Source: HRBIN01 sp038891515
Lineage (GTDB): Archaea; Thermoproteota; Nitrososphaeria_A; Caldarchaeales; Caldarchaeaceae
Reading direction: 5' to 3'
Assembly: GCA_038891515.1 (NCBI GenBank)
Contig: JAWAEB010000004.1
Location: 1 to 54,411 of the forward strand
DNA length: 54,411 bases
Position 1 is the first letter of the stretch. Each line of letters begins with the position of its first letter. Positions 39,674 to 48,687 of the stretch are shown here, piece by piece. Made by a program: the position numbers and the translations under genes. The notes beneath the pieces were generated by a model. That model was not told the DNA's origin. It made no database searches and saw nothing but the letters and a program-made list of their open reading frames with translations.

Positions 39674-40668
39674 ATGAATACGGGCTCCATAGTCTCAGCA
39701 GACTTCTTGAGAGCGAGAACTACTTCCAATGCTCTTCTTCCATCAACCCCAGTTGGAGACGGCTTCCGATCATTAACCACACAGTCTATGAAATAGCTTA
39801 TGGACTCCCTCAAGTTTCCCATCAGTCTATCCCCCACAATCGGCCAGTTGGACAAATCAGGTCTGAGGACCTTGTCCTCGGTTACTATCTCTAGGCCATG
39901 GGACTGGAGGTCGAGGTAGATGGCCCCAGCTGTTCCTGTGATATGGAATCTCGCGTCCAGCCAATGGGGGGTTGATGATGGTAGTATCCAGCTGGTTTCA
40001 AGGGATGCAGCAGCACCACTACCATACCTTATCAACCCCAGATATGCGTCGTCTACTCCGAGACCTGCACAAGCCTTCCTAACCCTTGTACAGAACACCT
40101 GAACAGGCTCAGAACCCGCGAAGAGGTTAAACAAGTCTATATCATGTATTATCACGTCATGCAGCAGGTTGGAGAACCTGCCATACTTCCTAGCTGTTTC
40201 AAGCAGCGTATTGCGTCTAGCCCACATAGTCACAACATCTCCAATCCTACCAGAGGACACGTACTCGTAAGCTGCACGGTATCTGGGGTCAAACCTTAGA
40301 ATAAAATTCACCATGAGCTTCACGCCCTTCTTGGCGGCAGCAGATAGTATCGAGTCGGCTTCCTCGAGACTCATGGCGATAGGCTTTTCCAGAATTATGT
40401 CCAGACCAGCCTCCGCGGCCTTGACAGCCGGTTCTGTGTGGGCATCGTCAGGGGTTGTAATTGAAACTACATCTAGATCCTCAGATCTGAGCATCTCATC
40501 AAAGTCTGTGTAGGCCCCCACTCCATATCTAGATGCAACCTCTCTCGCTCTCGCCGGGTCTATGTCGCATACTGCCACCAGCTTGGATGAGGGGTTCTCA
40601 GAGTATGCCTTTGCGTGGAGGGAGCCAAACGAGCCCACCCCCACCACTGCCGCCCTTACCCTAGCCAA
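39670..40668 (-). CDS. Gfo/Idh/MocA-family dehydrogenase
   Basis: 332 aa. N-terminal Rossmann VVGVGSFGSLHAKAY and the family's EKP motif (IILEKPIAMS). MVNFILRFDPRY and IHDIDLFNLF carry the usual catalytic-site His/Asp. It oxidises or reduces a sugar, sugar acid or cyclitol with NAD(P). Closest in the window to the protein at 42314. It forms a reverse-strand run with RidA, the kinase and enolase. Confidence 0.92.
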   Translation of the reverse strand: MARVRAAVVGVGSFGSLHAKAYSENPSSKLVAVCDIDPARAREVASRYGVGAYTDFDEMLRSEDLDVVSITTPDDAHTEPAVKAAEAGLDIILEKPIAMSLEEADSILSAAAKKGVKLMVNFILRFDPRYRAAYEYVSSGRIGDVVTMWARRNTLLETARKYGRFSNLLHDVIIHDIDLFNLFAGSEPVQVFCTRVRKACAGLGVDDAYLGLIRYGSGAAASLETSWILPSSTPHWLDARFHITGTAGAIYLDLQSHGLEIVTEDKVLRPDLSNWPIVGDRLMGNLRESISYFIDCVVNDRKPSPTGVDGRRALEVVLALKKSAETMEPVFI

Positions 40669-40683
40669 AAGCCCGCTGCACCG

Positions 40684-41079
40684 TCACCTGCCCAGGTAGG
40701 CTACCACATCAATCTCTAGTAAGGGTCCCTGCCCAGGTATGGATGTGGCCACTGTGGCTCTAGCAGGCGGCTCGTCGGGGAAGAACTCGCTGTAAACCTT
40801 ATTCATCTCATCGAAGTCCTCAGCCCTTGATAGGAACACGGTCACCTTCACCACATCTTTCAGGCTTGCCCCCTGAGACTCGAGTATAGCCTTAACATTT
40901 TGTAAGATGACCCGTGTCTGTTGACCTACAGTCTTCTCCTCAATCTTACCAGTGGCGGGGTTGATGGCCACCTGACCGGAAATGAAGAGGAAGTCGCCGG
41001 CCCTTATGGCTTGGGAGTACTGGCCCACTGGGCGTGGAGCCCTATCGGTGAATACAACCTTCTTTGTCATCATCGGCAA
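40684..41079 (-). CDS. ridA: RidA (YjgF/UK114) enamine/imine deaminase
   Basis: 131 aa, normal size. RAPRPVGQYSQAIRAGDFLFISGQ, the conserved Arg in PPARATVATS and IDVVAYLG are RidA marks. It hydrolyses reactive enamines made by PLP enzymes. It lies 15 nt upstream of the Gfo gene on the same strand; AT-rich sequence at 41090-41105 likely holds its promoter. Confidence 0.95.
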   Translation of the reverse strand: MPMMTKKVVFTDRAPRPVGQYSQAIRAGDFLFISGQVAINPATGKIEEKTVGQQTRVILQNVKAILESQGASLKDVVKVTVFLSRAEDFDEMNKVYSEFFPDEPPARATVATSIPGQGPLLEIDVVAYLGR

Positions 41080-41105
41080 GGGTGGTTTTGTGCATTTAAA
41101 TATTT

Positions 41106-42239
41106 TTATGGGTCGAGTGGGAATTTATTCAACACTTCAACACCATCTCTCCTGACCACGTAATTGTTCTCCAGCCGCACCCCCCCCACTTCAGTGAAAT
41201 ATATTCCCGGCTCCAAGGTACATACAGTGTTCTCTCTGATGACGTTATTGTCTCCAGGAATGAAGTAGGGTGGTTCCCAAGCCTCGAGACCAAGACCGTG
41301 GCCTGTGTGGTGGGGGAAATATCTACCATACCCATATCTATCTATGGTCTCATAAACAGTCTTGTAAACCTCTGCACCAGTCACACCCGGCCTCAGAGCC
41401 TCCTCACCAGCCCTCAGGGCCTCCTTCAACACATCGAAGACTCTCCTCTGCACAGCTGTTGGGACACCGCCCACCACGAATGTCCTGCAGGTGTCGGACC
41501 AGTACTGGCCCGCCACCACCCATAGATCCAGTATAAGCGTCTCGCCATTCTTTAATCGGCGCCCCGTAGGTGGACCACCGACCTGAAGACATCTCTCGCC
41601 AGAGGCGAAGTCACCGGAGAAATATTGGAAGCCGCCGACTTTCTTCACAAGCTCTGTGTGTGTGGCTGCATAGACTTCCACCTCGCTCCTACCCTCAACG
41701 GCGTTCTCCTTGGCAACTTGGTAAGCGAAATCATTTAGTTTGGCCGCCTCCTGAATTGCTTCCAGCTCATCCTCATCCTTGCTCATTCGCATCATGAGAA
41801 TTTCATGGGAGATGTCTGTGAACTCGGCTCCGGGGAATGCCTTCATAACCCCGTGTAGAAGCGCTGAGTCCAGCCCCCACCCCTCATACCCTATCCTTCT
41901 ACATGTGTGCTTGAGACCTTGCAGAGCCTTCATAGAAGCTTCTATCCCATGGCTTGGATAGGGTCTCATCAGTGTATCGAGCTTATAGTTTATGTAGTCA
42001 ACTATCTCACCGCCGAAGGTCTTGGATGCTTGCTCCCTGTCATCCCTCCCAGTGACGAGAATAGGTTCACCCCAGCTTGCCACAAACAGGTATGATGGCA
42101 TGAAAAGTCTGGCAGTGATGTATCCTGTGAAGTAGAAAATATTCTTGGGGCTTCCTATGACGGCCATATCGAGCCCCTCCTCACCCATTCGGTTCAAAAG
42201 CCGGCTGCACCTTAGCTTGGACCCCTCACTCCACGGCAT
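41106..42239 (-). CDS. M24B-family aminopeptidase (Xaa-Pro dipeptidase-like)
   Basis: 377 aa. The five metal ligands are present: D in ILDLWVVAG, D in SDTCRTF, H in HHTGHGLGLEAWE, E in CTLEPGIYF and E in GGVRLENNYVV. The N-terminal creatinase-like domain fits. Likely cleaves an amide or an N-terminal residue before proline. Being beside RidA and the sugar genes it could also act on a non-peptide amide, as creatinase does. Confidence 0.92.
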   Translation of the reverse strand: MPWSEGSKLRCSRLLNRMGEEGLDMAVIGSPKNIFYFTGYITARLFMPSYLFVASWGEPILVTGRDDREQASKTFGGEIVDYINYKLDTLMRPYPSHGIEASMKALQGLKHTCRRIGYEGWGLDSALLHGVMKAFPGAEFTDISHEILMMRMSKDEDELEAIQEAAKLNDFAYQVAKENAVEGRSEVEVYAATHTELVKKVGGFQYFSGDFASGERCLQVGGPPTGRRLKNGETLILDLWVVAGQYWSDTCRTFVVGGVPTAVQRRVFDVLKEALRAGEEALRPGVTGAEVYKTVYETIDRYGYGRYFPHHTGHGLGLEAWEPPYFIPGDNNVIRENTVCTLEPGIYFTEVGGVRLENNYVVRRDGVEVLNKFPLDP

Positions 42240-42313
42240 ACCCTAACCCCATCCCGATAGAGGACGTCAGGCAGTAGATTAAGTTTTAAATATTATACAG
42301 ACGTAGCCGCTGC

Positions 42314-43318
42314 ATGAACAGTGTCAGGTTCGGAGTTGTCGGGCTGGGATGGTTTGGTGAGAAGCATCTTCATGTCCTCTCGCAGCTTCCCAACGTTTCT
42401 GTGAAAGCTGTCTGCTCGAGGACGAGGCAGAGGGCGGAGGAGCTGGCTAGAGCATATGGTGTGCCCCGGGTTTACACAGACTGGGAGAAGATAGCGGCAG
42501 ATCCTGAACTAGATGCTGTGAGTGTCGTGACCCATGTAACGGATCATCACAAGCCTGTAGTTGCTGCGGCTGAGCATGGGAAGCACGTTCTCGTAGAGAA
42601 GCCAATAGCCTCAACCCTTAGGGAGGCTGATGAGATGATATCCGCCGCCAAGAGGGGTGGAGTTCATTTCATGGTGGGCCACATCCTCCGGTTCGAGAAT
42701 AGATATGTCCTCGCTAAGATGGCCATAAAGGAAGGGAGAATTGGTAGGGTCCTATCGATCTACGCTAGACGTAACATACCTGGTGTCTTCGCAAGGCCCC
42801 ACCTAAGGTATGGTACCCCGATCTCGCTGGATGCGATTCACGACACGGATTTGATGCTCTGGTATCTGGGGGACAGGGTTGACTCTGTGTACGCGACCGT
42901 GCTGGACACTGGAAGGGGGGCGGCCAATCCAGAAATAACTTGGACAGTGTACAACTTCAAAAGTGGTGCAAAGGGTGTTTGTGAGAGCTTGTGGTTCCTT
43001 CCCGAGAACACCCCTTACTCAATAGATGCGAAAATGGAGATATTGGGAGATAGGGGGGCTATGTACATCGACTGCGCCGAGTCGGGGATTATGATCAATG
43101 ATGATAAGGGTGTAAAGATGCCTGATACGATACACTGGCCTATGGTTCACGGAAGCATAGTTGGTGCTCTGAAGGAAGAAATATCATATTTCGTCGGGTG
43201 TGTCGCCGAGGATAGGAAGCCTGAGATAGTCACACCGGAGGATGCGAAAGCCGCGCTTGAGGTGGTTTTGGCGGCAGAGACGTCTGCGAGGGAGCATAGG
43301 GTGGTCTCTCTATCATAG
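42314..43318 (+). CDS. Gfo/Idh/MocA-family dehydrogenase
   Basis: 334 aa. VVGLGWFGEKHLHVL Rossmann start and LVEKPIAST. MVGHILRFENRY and AIHDTDLMLWYLGD match the protein at 39670. It heads a forward run with the anchored protein at 43319 and the sugar ABC genes: the following gene starts with the base after its stop. ATG 42314; AT-rich TATA-like sequence (TTTTAAATATTA) ends about 20 nt upstream. Confidence 0.92.
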   Translation: MNSVRFGVVGLGWFGEKHLHVLSQLPNVSVKAVCSRTRQRAEELARAYGVPRVYTDWEKIAADPELDAVSVVTHVTDHHKPVVAAAEHGKHVLVEKPIASTLREADEMISAAKRGGVHFMVGHILRFENRYVLAKMAIKEGRIGRVLSIYARRNIPGVFARPHLRYGTPISLDAIHDTDLMLWYLGDRVDSVYATVLDTGRGAANPEITWTVYNFKSGAKGVCESLWFLPENTPYSIDAKMEILGDRGAMYIDCAESGIMINDDKGVKMPDTIHWPMVHGSIVGALKEEISYFVGCVAEDRKPEIVTPEDAKAALEVVLAAETSAREHRVVSLS

Positions 43319-44170
43319 GTGTTTCGAGTGCGATTCGGCCTAATCGTGGGGTCAATAGCTGTCCTCCTCGTCTTCTCCACCTACATGACTCTGGCCACAT
43401 CAGGTCTAATAAAGGTTTGGGGTGATGTTGTTCGGATGGAGAGTATAATCCCTTACGATAGCATGAGCGCCGACCAGATAGTGGCTGAGTTTGCAGATTT
43501 ACTGGGCGACAGGATTGTCGAGAAGTCGAGCGTTATTCGACTTCAGGGCTGCGTGATTGACTACTACACAACTGAAAAGGGAAACAGGGTCCAGGTGGGC
43601 TTGTGCAGGGGGGAGTTTAGATTTCTCAGCTACGCCAACCTAGCCAAATCACCCATTTATGTCCTCAGTAGAAACATACCGGCGTCTGTGGAATACTTGC
43701 TCAAAAAGCTATCAGGGCTTGCCCACCTAGAGACCGACTTCATGGTTGAGCAGTCGAGCGGCGAGGGAGGCTTCAGGACCATAAGGGGGTTCCAGACGTA
43801 TGCGGGGCAGAGGATCTTGGCGAGCGGCTACTCAGTGGAGTGGAATGACTTTGAGGAGATACCCACCTCCATAATAATCTTTGATGTTTACATCTTACCA
43901 CCCATTCAACCACCTCTCCCCCAGCCCAAGCTCGATCAGCTCATGTCCATGGTCAGAGAGAGAGGCTTTACAGGGTTCACCTATAGAACTCCAGTGGTCC
44001 AAGGCCTCAAGGCATGCGATGATAGAATAACCTATAGTCTGAGGGTGGTCTCCGAGCAAAGCCCCCTCCACGGCTATGAAGCTCTAGTGGACGCATATAC
44101 TGGTGAGGTGCTCTTGATGATAGGGTTAAGCGCATTGGGGGTCTATCGGGTGTGGGAAAGTGTCTGCTAG
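43319..44170 (+). CDS. membrane-anchored extracytoplasmic protein, paralogue of the protein at 15970
   Basis: 283 aa from GTG 43319, directly after the dehydrogenase stop. N-terminal anchor FGLIVGSIAVLLVFSTYMTLATSGL, Cys at LQGCVIDYYT and GLCRGEF, and C-terminal ALVDAYTGEVLLMIGLSALGV, which is PepSY-like. The same three features occur in the protein at 15970. Position before the sugar-binding protein suggests that it works with the importer at the cell surface; this is an inference. Confidence 0.72.
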   Translation: MFRVRFGLIVGSIAVLLVFSTYMTLATSGLIKVWGDVVRMESIIPYDSMSADQIVAEFADLLGDRIVEKSSVIRLQGCVIDYYTTEKGNRVQVGLCRGEFRFLSYANLAKSPIYVLSRNIPASVEYLLKKLSGLAHLETDFMVEQSSGEGGFRTIRGFQTYAGQRILASGYSVEWNDFEEIPTSIIIFDVYILPPIQPPLPQPKLDQLMSMVRERGFTGFTYRTPVVQGLKACDDRITYSLRVVSEQSPLHGYEALVDAYTGEVLLMIGLSALGVYRVWESVC

Positions 44171-44218
44171 TGAATATTGCTGGAAAAGTTTATCTGCCAC
44201 CGTATGTGACCGTCTATC

Positions 44219-45793
44219 GTGAAGGAAAGAAATCGTGTGAAATATAGCAGTGACAAAGAGACACCAGAGATACTTCGGAAAAATATCACGAGAAGGCAGG
44301 CGATAAGCAAGGCTGGCGCTGCTGCAATAGGTGCTGTGGCCGGAGCGGTGGTAGCAGGAGCGGGTGGATATCTGGCCGGTCTTTCCCAGGCAGGACCGGG
44401 TAGGACTGAGACGGTGACAAGGACCGTAACCCAGACAGTCACTGGCACAGTCACTGCTCCACCACCAACGGAGAAGATAGAAGTTACATGGGGTATTTGG
44501 AGCTGGGGTGTGGAACTGGTCCAAGACAACGCAGCAAAGTTCAACGCATGGAATGATGACGTCCAGATCAAGGTGGTGGACTACGGGCTGGACACGTTCT
44601 TCTCGGGGATAAGCGCTGCATATACGGCGGGCAACCCTCCCACAATCCACTACAGCACGCCCGACGTCACCTACATCTACCAGCAGAATGGCTGGGCCAT
44701 AGACATGGAGGCATACTTCCCAGAGATACGCAAATATCTAGATGACATCTTCCCCGGCTTTAGGTCCGGATTCATCAATCCCGACACAGGCCTGATGAGT
44801 GGTCTAGCCTACTATGGTGGGGCGCAGCCATTCATGTACAACAAGAGACACTTGGACGAGGCTGGAATAGCAGAGCCTCCGAGGACTTGGGAAGAGCTGG
44901 AAGAGCAGGCTAGGACAATCAAGCAGAAAGGGGTGAACGATGACCCCATAGGCATGTGGTATGGGAGCTGGGGCTTCGTCGAGGTGGGTATATACGACTT
45001 CATGCTGGGCATGGCCGAGAACGACCCAGGCCCATACATGTGGGATGAGGACCTCAACCCCATATTCAACGACAAGGGCTCAGCGCTCTTCAGATCGCTT
45101 AGGTGGCAGCTGGACATGATCCATAAGGAGAAGCTTGCCTCCACAAAAGGTGTCCTCTATGATGAGGCGCAGGCTGTCAACGCCTTCGGCTCAGGAGCCC
45201 ACACCTTCTTCTGGATGCCGGACTACGACCTAGCATTTGCCAACACGCCGCCCTCAAAGGAGGCTGGCAATCTCAGGATGGGGATCAACCCAGGAACGGG
45301 AAAGGTCTCAGCCATATACAGGTCCTATCTCGTTTCCAAGGCAACTGCGGACAAGGGCCCAAGGTATCTTGAGGCGGCGTGGAGGGTTATGCAGTTTGTT
45401 GGCGGTAGGACAAGGAATGGAAAGCCAGACTTCGAAAATGGAGAGTATTTCGTATGCCGACGTCTCAACAATGAGAAGGGTGTTGGTCCAATCTACATCT
45501 CCATGTGGGAAGATCCCAAGTACGCTGACATCAGGGAGTCTGTAAAGACATGGGTTGATCCAGAAATTAAGAGGCAGGTCCTCTTCAAGACCTACGACTT
45601 CTTCAACGACCCGAGAATGACAACTTGGTGGTCTGAGTGGTGGGGTTACTGGCAGGCTGGAGTGGCGAGGCCGGCCATCCATGATCTGATACTTGGAAAT
45701 GTGGGCACCTCGGATGACGACATTCTTAGAGTTCTCAACAGGATAGCTGACGAATGGCGTAAGAAGAAGGCTGAGTCAAAGACAGGGAAATAG
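44219..45793 (+). CDS. extracellular sugar-binding protein of an ABC importer, anchored
   Basis: 524 aa from GTG 44219. Tat-like ITRRQAISKAG, a Gly/Ala-rich span and a Thr-rich stalk after AGPGRTETVTR are followed by a family-1 solute-binding fold: WGIWSWGVELVQDNAAKFNAW, YYGGAQPFMYNKRHLDEAGI, PRTWEELEEQARTIKQKG. It feeds the two permeases behind it. Its AGPGRTxTVT stalk is nearly the same as in LivK at 23879, so the two share an anchoring module. Likely ligand a sugar or oligosaccharide. Confidence 0.92.
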   Translation: MKERNRVKYSSDKETPEILRKNITRRQAISKAGAAAIGAVAGAVVAGAGGYLAGLSQAGPGRTETVTRTVTQTVTGTVTAPPPTEKIEVTWGIWSWGVELVQDNAAKFNAWNDDVQIKVVDYGLDTFFSGISAAYTAGNPPTIHYSTPDVTYIYQQNGWAIDMEAYFPEIRKYLDDIFPGFRSGFINPDTGLMSGLAYYGGAQPFMYNKRHLDEAGIAEPPRTWEELEEQARTIKQKGVNDDPIGMWYGSWGFVEVGIYDFMLGMAENDPGPYMWDEDLNPIFNDKGSALFRSLRWQLDMIHKEKLASTKGVLYDEAQAVNAFGSGAHTFFWMPDYDLAFANTPPSKEAGNLRMGINPGTGKVSAIYRSYLVSKATADKGPRYLEAAWRVMQFVGGRTRNGKPDFENGEYFVCRRLNNEKGVGPIYISMWEDPKYADIRESVKTWVDPEIKRQVLFKTYDFFNDPRMTTWWSEWWGYWQAGVARPAIHDLILGNVGTSDDDILRVLNRIADEWRKKKAESKTGK

Positions 45794-45803
45794 GAAGTAG
45801 AAA

Positions 45804-46691
45804 ATGCAGAAGGGTGACATAAAATTCGTGCTGATAGGGCTTGCTCCAGCCCTATCATTTATTTTTCCATTCACTTTCTACCCGATTGCTTATGCGGCCT
45901 ACGTGAGTTCCCTGCGCTATGACCTTAAATATCCTGAAGAGATAGCCTTCGCAGGTTTCAATAATTTTATCGAGGTTCTCACATCTTATTATATGGCTGA
46001 CTCAACCCTCGCCACAGTAATCTTCGTAGCCATAACCGTTCCCCTGGTGGTCCTGCTCTCTCTTGGCCTAGCCCTCCTTTTATCGCAGAACTTCAGGGGG
46101 GTGGGATTTCTCCAGTGGCTTGTCCTAGTCCCTTGGGCGATTCCGCTGGTGGACAGCGGTGCTATATGGAAATGGATATTCGATGCTAACTACGGGCTCT
46201 TCAACGCCATCATGAAATCACTGGGCCTGATAGACAGCTACGTGCCGTGGCTCAACCTGCGCTGGTCGGCTATGCTGGTTCTGGTTATCGCATTCCTCTG
46301 GGTTCAGCTTCCACTGCCTACCCTTCTCTTCTTAGCTGGGATGCAGTCTATCCCACAGGAGCTCTACGAGGCGGCCGTCATAGACGGTGCTAGGGGATGG
46401 GCCAAGTTCAAAACCATCACGCTCACATGGCTGAGGCCCTTCATGCTCATAGTAGCGGTCTACAGTAGTCTTATGGCCATATGGACGTTTGACTTGGTAT
46501 ATGTGATTACGGCTGGAGGTCCTGGAAACTTTACGGCCGTTATTTCCTACTACACATGGAGCGAGATGTTCACGTTCCTAAACTTCGGTAGGGCCAGTGC
46601 GCTGGCCTTCCTAGTGGTCTTGGTGAGCATAGCCCTGATAATAGCCTACTTTAGGGCGCTGAGAGTGGGAAGGATACGGCTGAGGGCGTGA
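45804..46691 (+). CDS. sugar ABC transporter permease (MalF/UgpA-like)
   Basis: 295 aa, six spans. The EAA loop reads YEAAVIDGARGWAKFKTITLTWLRPF, the contact to the ATPases. WTFDLVYVITAGGPGNFT is typical of this group. ATG 45804, 10 nt after the binding-protein stop. It pairs with the permease at 46698. Confidence 0.94.
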   Translation: MQKGDIKFVLIGLAPALSFIFPFTFYPIAYAAYVSSLRYDLKYPEEIAFAGFNNFIEVLTSYYMADSTLATVIFVAITVPLVVLLSLGLALLLSQNFRGVGFLQWLVLVPWAIPLVDSGAIWKWIFDANYGLFNAIMKSLGLIDSYVPWLNLRWSAMLVLVIAFLWVQLPLPTLLFLAGMQSIPQELYEAAVIDGARGWAKFKTITLTWLRPFMLIVAVYSSLMAIWTFDLVYVITAGGPGNFTAVISYYTWSEMFTFLNFGRASALAFLVVLVSIALIIAYFRALRVGRIRLRA

Positions 46692-46697
46692 GATGAC

Positions 46698-47591
46698 ATG
46701 GGCTCGGGATACCGTTATGCAATAATCCTCGCTTCAATTGTCGTCGGTGTATGGGTCCTCTTTCCCATACTGTGGATGTTCAGCATAAGTCTGCAGACCG
46801 AGCCTGAGATACACTCGGCCCCACCCACGTTGTGGGCTAAGAATCCTAACATCTTTAATTACTGGTTCATATTCGATGCTAGCAGTGCTATAGAGGCAAG
46901 GCTTCAGGAGAGCGGGAGGCTATCTTTTCTGCCCGCAGTGGCCCGTTGGTTCCCCAACGCCTTAGCCAACAGTGTCATCATAGGACTAGTCATTACTGGG
47001 ATTAACATAATAGCAGCAACACTAGCTTCATACACGTTCACCAGAATAAGATTCAGGGGAGGTGGTCTACTGTTCTACATGTCTGTCGCCGGCAGGCTCA
47101 TACCCCCAGTGGCGATAGTGGTGCCATACTACATTATAATACAGAACTTCTTCGGCTTCAACCTCCTAGACACTCTTCTCGCTGTCATACTTGTCCACGC
47201 CGCCTTCACCCTACCAATAAACATATGGATTCTCAACACGTATCTCTCAGCAATCCCCTCCGATATAGAGGATGCCGCAAGGGTTGACGGATATGGAAGG
47301 CTGGAAACACTCTTCAAGGTGGTGCTCCCAGTGATAGCTCCGGGAATAGTGGCTATAGGGATAATATCGTTCATGGTGTCATGGGGTGAGTTCTTCTTTG
47401 CCTTCATGGTTACCCAAACCCAGGCTAGCAGGACACTGCCAGTCATAGTAGGGTTTATGGCCGCCCAGCCCTACAAGCCCGTGGGCATACTGATGGCCGG
47501 CGGACTGGTGGCGATGCTGCCAGCCCTGGTTATGATAGCGATTTTCAGACGATACCTGCTGAGGGGTCTCGTGGCAGGTGCCGTGAGATAG
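46698..47591 (+). CDS. sugar ABC transporter permease (MalG/UgpE-like)
   Basis: 297 aa, six spans. EAA loop EDAARVDGYGRLETLFKVVLPVIAPG; FPILWMFSISLQTEPEI at the start and VSWGEFFFAFMVT in the fifth span are MalG-like. Starts 6 nt after the other permease. It converges on the ATPase gene ending at 47595. Confidence 0.94.
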   Translation: MGSGYRYAIILASIVVGVWVLFPILWMFSISLQTEPEIHSAPPTLWAKNPNIFNYWFIFDASSAIEARLQESGRLSFLPAVARWFPNALANSVIIGLVITGINIIAATLASYTFTRIRFRGGGLLFYMSVAGRLIPPVAIVVPYYIIIQNFFGFNLLDTLLAVILVHAAFTLPINIWILNTYLSAIPSDIEDAARVDGYGRLETLFKVVLPVIAPGIVAIGIISFMVSWGEFFFAFMVTQTQASRTLPVIVGFMAAQPYKPVGILMAGGLVAMLPALVMIAIFRRYLLRGLVAGAVR

Positions 47592-47594
47592 CTA

Positions 47595-48683
47595 TTAGAC
47601 TATTGCGGCTCCCGACTTGGCTTCGAAGAGATGCATGTAGCGAGGCTGAACCGTCAGCCAGACCTCCTGCCCTGGCACCAACCGCATTGTTGGGGGAACG
47701 AGCGCCGAGAAATCGGCCCCATTAACCGACACGATGGCATACGACTCAGCCCCCATATTCTCCACCGCCTCGACCCTGCACCTGAGAGATGAGGCGTCTC
47801 CTCTCCCAGTGGATAGCTCCGTGTATTGGGGCCTAAAACCTAGCACCAACGACTTGCCGTTAAACCTCTGCAAGACTTCCGAGAAATAGCTGATGTCCAA
47901 TTTGGCGAACCCAAGGTCTAGGAGAGCTGAACCGCCCTCCACATGTAACTCGCCCCTAACGGTGTTGATCTGAGGTGAGCCTAGGTTCATCGCCACATAC
48001 AGGCAGTTGGGTCTATCGTACACTACATCGACGGCATCATACTGAATTAGTCTACCTCGGTCGAGTACTGCTATCCTATCAGCCATGGATATTGCCTCTA
48101 TATCGTCAGGGGTGCTGAATATGGCTGTCTGCCCCATCTCCCTCTGAAGTTTCTTAAGCTCAGCCCTCATGTGTAGCCTCAGCTTGGCATCTAGGTTGGT
48201 TAGTGGCTCGTCGAATAGGAAGAGCTGGGGCCTACGCACCATAGCTCTGCCAAGTGCCACCCTCTGCCTCTCCCCACCACTCAGGGTTCCAGGCTTCTTC
48301 TCCAACAGGTGGCTGATATTGAGTACCTCAGCTATTTCCTTCACCCTCCGATCGATCTCTTGGGGCGACAACCTCCGCTTCCTCAATGGAAAGGCTAGGT
48401 TATCGTAGACGGTTTTAGTGGGGTATAGGGCGAAGCTTTGGAAGACCATGGCCACATCTCTCTCTGCGGGGCTGAGATCGTTCACAACCCTGTCACCCAA
48501 CCATATCTTCCCAGAGGTTACCTCTTCGAGGCCTGCGATCATCCTTAGTATTGTGGTCTTGCCGGCGCCAGGTGGACCGAAAAAGGCCACGAACTCCCCA
48601 TCCTTCACCTCAAGGGTTATATTATCCACAGCCTTGGTTTTGCCATAGGTTTTAACCAATTTTTCTAGAAAAACTCTGGCCAT
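47595..48683 (-). CDS. sugar-importer ATPase (MalK/UgpC type) with H-loop His replaced
   Basis: 362 aa. Walker A GPPGAGKTT (36-44), Q82, intact signature LSGGE (134-138), Walker B FLFDEP with its Glu. The H-loop reads STPDDIEA with Pro192 where the catalytic His (THDQ) belongs. C-terminal regulatory/TOBE domain of normal size. With the ATPase just upstream (its start 4 nt after that stop) it forms a predicted heterodimer for the permeases at 45804-47591. Degenerate only at the H-loop. Confidence 0.93.
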   Translation of the reverse strand: MARVFLEKLVKTYGKTKAVDNITLEVKDGEFVAFFGPPGAGKTTILRMIAGLEEVTSGKIWLGDRVVNDLSPAERDVAMVFQSFALYPTKTVYDNLAFPLRKRRLSPQEIDRRVKEIAEVLNISHLLEKKPGTLSGGERQRVALGRAMVRRPQLFLFDEPLTNLDAKLRLHMRAELKKLQREMGQTAIFSTPDDIEAISMADRIAVLDRGRLIQYDAVDVVYDRPNCLYVAMNLGSPQINTVRGELHVEGGSALLDLGFAKLDISYFSEVLQRFNGKSLVLGFRPQYTELSTGRGDASSLRCRVEAVENMGAESYAIVSVNGADFSALVPPTMRLVPGQEVWLTVQPRYMHLFEAKSGAAIV

Positions 48684-48687
48684 AGCG

